From Hwanghaeella grinnelliae (GTDB lineage Bacteria > Pseudomonadota > Alphaproteobacteria > UBA8366 > Aestuariispiraceae): a stretch of 64,000 nucleotides of DNA. The notes beneath the pieces were generated by a model. That model was not told the DNA's origin and ran no database searches. It saw only the letters and a program-made list of their open reading frames with translations. How positions within the stretch are numbered: the first letter of the stretch is position 1; the number at the start of each line of letters is the position of its first letter. The stretch lies in contig NZ_SADE01000004.1 of NCBI RefSeq assembly GCF_004005845.1, positions 1 through 64,000 of the forward strand, given 5' to 3'. Shown here piece by piece: positions 62,726 through 64,000 of this stretch. The translations under genes and the position numbers were made by a program.

Positions 62726-63577
62726 ATGTCGTTACCGGCTTATGCAGGCCCCGGAGAAACCGCTTGGTACTACACTTACCGTGCGATCTGCGGCCTCATC
62801 TTCACATTCCTGATCGTACCGATCTTCGTGATCATACCGCTTAGCTTCAATGCGGAGCCTTACTTCACGTTCACTCCGGAAATGCTGGCTTTCGATCCGG
62901 AAGGATATAGCCTGAAATGGTATGCGGAGTTTTTCACAGACACCTCTTGGCGCAATGCAGTCATTAACAGTTTCATCATCGCGATTTGCGCAACGCTGAT
63001 TTCGACGACGCTGGGTACTGTGGCCGCATTGGGGTTGTCCCAGTCGGCGATGCCGTATCGTACCGCTATGATGGCCATGATGATCTCGCCGATGATCGTG
63101 CCGCTGATCATTTCGGCTGCGGGAATGTATTTTTTCTACACGCGCATCGGCCTGGGTTCGACGCATTTGGGCGTCATTCTGGCCCATGCTGCTTTGGGAA
63201 CCCCCTTTGTCGTCATCACCACAACGGCAACCATGGTCGGGTTCGACAGGTCCCTTATCCGTGCTTCCAATAATTTGGGCGCGGATGGCATAACGACCTT
63301 CTTCAAGGTCATCGTGCCCCTGATCTTGCCGGGCGTTATTTCCGGTGCGCTGTTTGCCTTTATCACCTCGTTCGATGAAGTCGTTGTGGTGCTTTTCGTG
63401 GGCTCTGTCGAGCAACGGACAATTCCTTGGAAGATGTTCTCCGGCATTCGGGAAGAAATCAGGCCGACGATCCTGGCGGTCGCGACTCTACTGGTTTGTA
63501 TCTCGATTTGCCTACTGACGACGCTGGAACTGCTGCGCCGTCGTAACGAACGCATGCGGGGTTTGTCTCCGGGCTAG
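62726..63577 (+). CDS. polyamine-type ABC permease (PotC-like)
   Basis: 283 residues with six helices. The EAA loop is RSLIRASNNLGADGITTFFKVIVPLILPG, and FTSFDEVVVVLFVGS is a PotC-type motif (here ITSFDEVVV). Pairs with the upstream permease. GGGGGGTAG gives a good ribosome binding site. Last gene of the importer operon. Confidence 0.9.
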   Translation: MSLPAYAGPGETAWYYTYRAICGLIFTFLIVPIFVIIPLSFNAEPYFTFTPEMLAFDPEGYSLKWYAEFFTDTSWRNAVINSFIIAICATLISTTLGTVAALGLSQSAMPYRTAMMAMMISPMIVPLIISAAGMYFFYTRIGLGSTHLGVILAHAALGTPFVVITTTATMVGFDRSLIRASNNLGADGITTFFKVIVPLILPGVISGALFAFITSFDEVVVVLFVGSVEQRTIPWKMFSGIREEIRPTILAVATLLVCISICLLTTLELLRRRNERMRGLSPG

Positions 63578-63614
63578 GAAGTCTTAAAGTCGCGTTGTCG
63601 GTTGAAACAGTAGT

Positions 63615-63650
63615 TGCGAGTCGTTCGCATAAACACTATGTCACTCATAG
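63615..63650. promoter_or_regulatory. two adjacent inverted repeats before the edge regulator
   Basis: tgcga/tcgca (63615-63619, 63625-63629) and ctatg/catag (63636-63640, 63646-63650) both have 5-nt centres and sit 40-70 nt upstream of the regulator ATG. They could be operators for its own control, or small hairpins. Confidence 0.3.
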
Positions 63651-63686
63651 TCATGTTTCGACCTCTCCTGTGATTGGAACAACGCA

Positions 63687-64000
63687 ATGTACGGTGACAA
63701 GTCTCTTACTCCTGCGGAAACCATGCGCCTTGCGGTGTTGGGCGCGCTGACGGAAGGCGATGTCTCTTACGCGGATCTGGCCACCAGCGTGCGGCATTTC
63801 GTCGAACGCATGGTTGGCCCCTCTTTGGAGCTCCTAGGGTCTTCTCTGGAAGTGTTGCGCCTTGAAGGCTTGATCGAAGCCGCCGACGGTCGCAGCGGCG
63901 ATCAGGTGCCGATGCGTTTGACCCCAGCAGGTCGGGACACTTTCGAAAAATTGATGTTGTCCAGCCTCCGTGCACCATTAAACGATATACAACGCCTCGT
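63687..64000 (+). CDS. winged-helix (PadR/MarR-like) transcriptional regulator, N-terminal part
   Basis: Partial: 104 codons are visible before the window ends. It starts MYGDKSLTPAETMRLAVLG, followed by a helix-turn-helix-like stretch (VSYADLATSVRHFVERMVGPSL, split by a turn) and the wing GLIEAADGRSGDQVPMRLTPAGRDTF, similar in layout to PadR-type proteins (LxxxGLI and LTPxGR). A DNA-binding role is likely; family level is uncertain. Confidence 0.6.
   Translation, partial: MYGDKSLTPAETMRLAVLGALTEGDVSYADLATSVRHFVERMVGPSLELLGSSLEVLRLEGLIEAADGRSGDQVPMRLTPAGRDTFEKLMLSSLRAPLNDIQRL

Overview
The window (about 57-60% GC by eye) comes from an alphaproteobacterium, most likely a marine or aquatic Rhodospirillales-type organism. 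The evidence is a Shemin-pathway 5-aminolevulinate synthase, a short LID-less adenylate kinase in the secY-adk-rpsM order, alphaproteobacterial-type ribosomal proteins, a VPLPA-type sorting signal and a dgcN-dgcA D-glutamate module. No phage, IS element, CRISPR array or rRNA was seen. One tRNA gene (Val, GAC) is present.

Layout. 1-15012: end of tuf, then the S10-spc-alpha ribosomal block (rpsJ to rplQ) including secY, adk and rpoA, ending in a strong terminator at 15061-15096. 15192-17958: a DegP/DegQ protease and rarA. 18197-21067: phnCDE phosphonate-type ABC importer, followed by an orphan PAS histidine kinase. 22761-27572: a GNAT enzyme, an unknown exported protein, dgcN-dgcA and an unknown membrane protein. 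27573-31887 (minus): a class-V aminotransferase, a second orphan PAS kinase and a lytic transglycosylase. 32095-33204: tRNA-Val and a VPLPA-CTERM exported protein in an AT-richer pocket.

33262-49493 is largely a metal-homeostasis region: znuA divergent from znuCB-zur with two Zur-like boxes; exbB with two exbD genes; tonB preceded by a possible coupled micro-ORF; a patatin; a Fur-box-preceded operon (outer-membrane beta-barrel, imelysin, di-haem oxidoreductase, second imelysin, DUF1513 protein); then bacterioferritin and its ferredoxin Bfd with its own Fur-like box. Together these would bring in, oxidise or handle, store and release iron, while ZnuABC/Zur handles zinc.

49548-58736: a DHA2 drug exporter, a HisC-like aminotransferase translationally coupled to an unusual glyoxalase/double-cupin fusion, a C-terminal processing protease, a GNAT enzyme, a long structured leader in front of a class-III omega-aminotransferase, and hemA. 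59052-63577: a spermidine/putrescine-type ABC importer whose first permease has a large extra domain. The window ends inside a winged-helix regulator gene.

The most unusual items are the iron operon with a barrel as first gene, the glyoxalase/cupin fusion, the tonB-coupled micro-ORF, the repeat-grown histidine loop of ZnuA, the bacterioferritin with Thr at a ferroxidase position, and the repeat-bearing leader at 55653-55969. Functions are assigned by reading protein motifs; no database search was possible.
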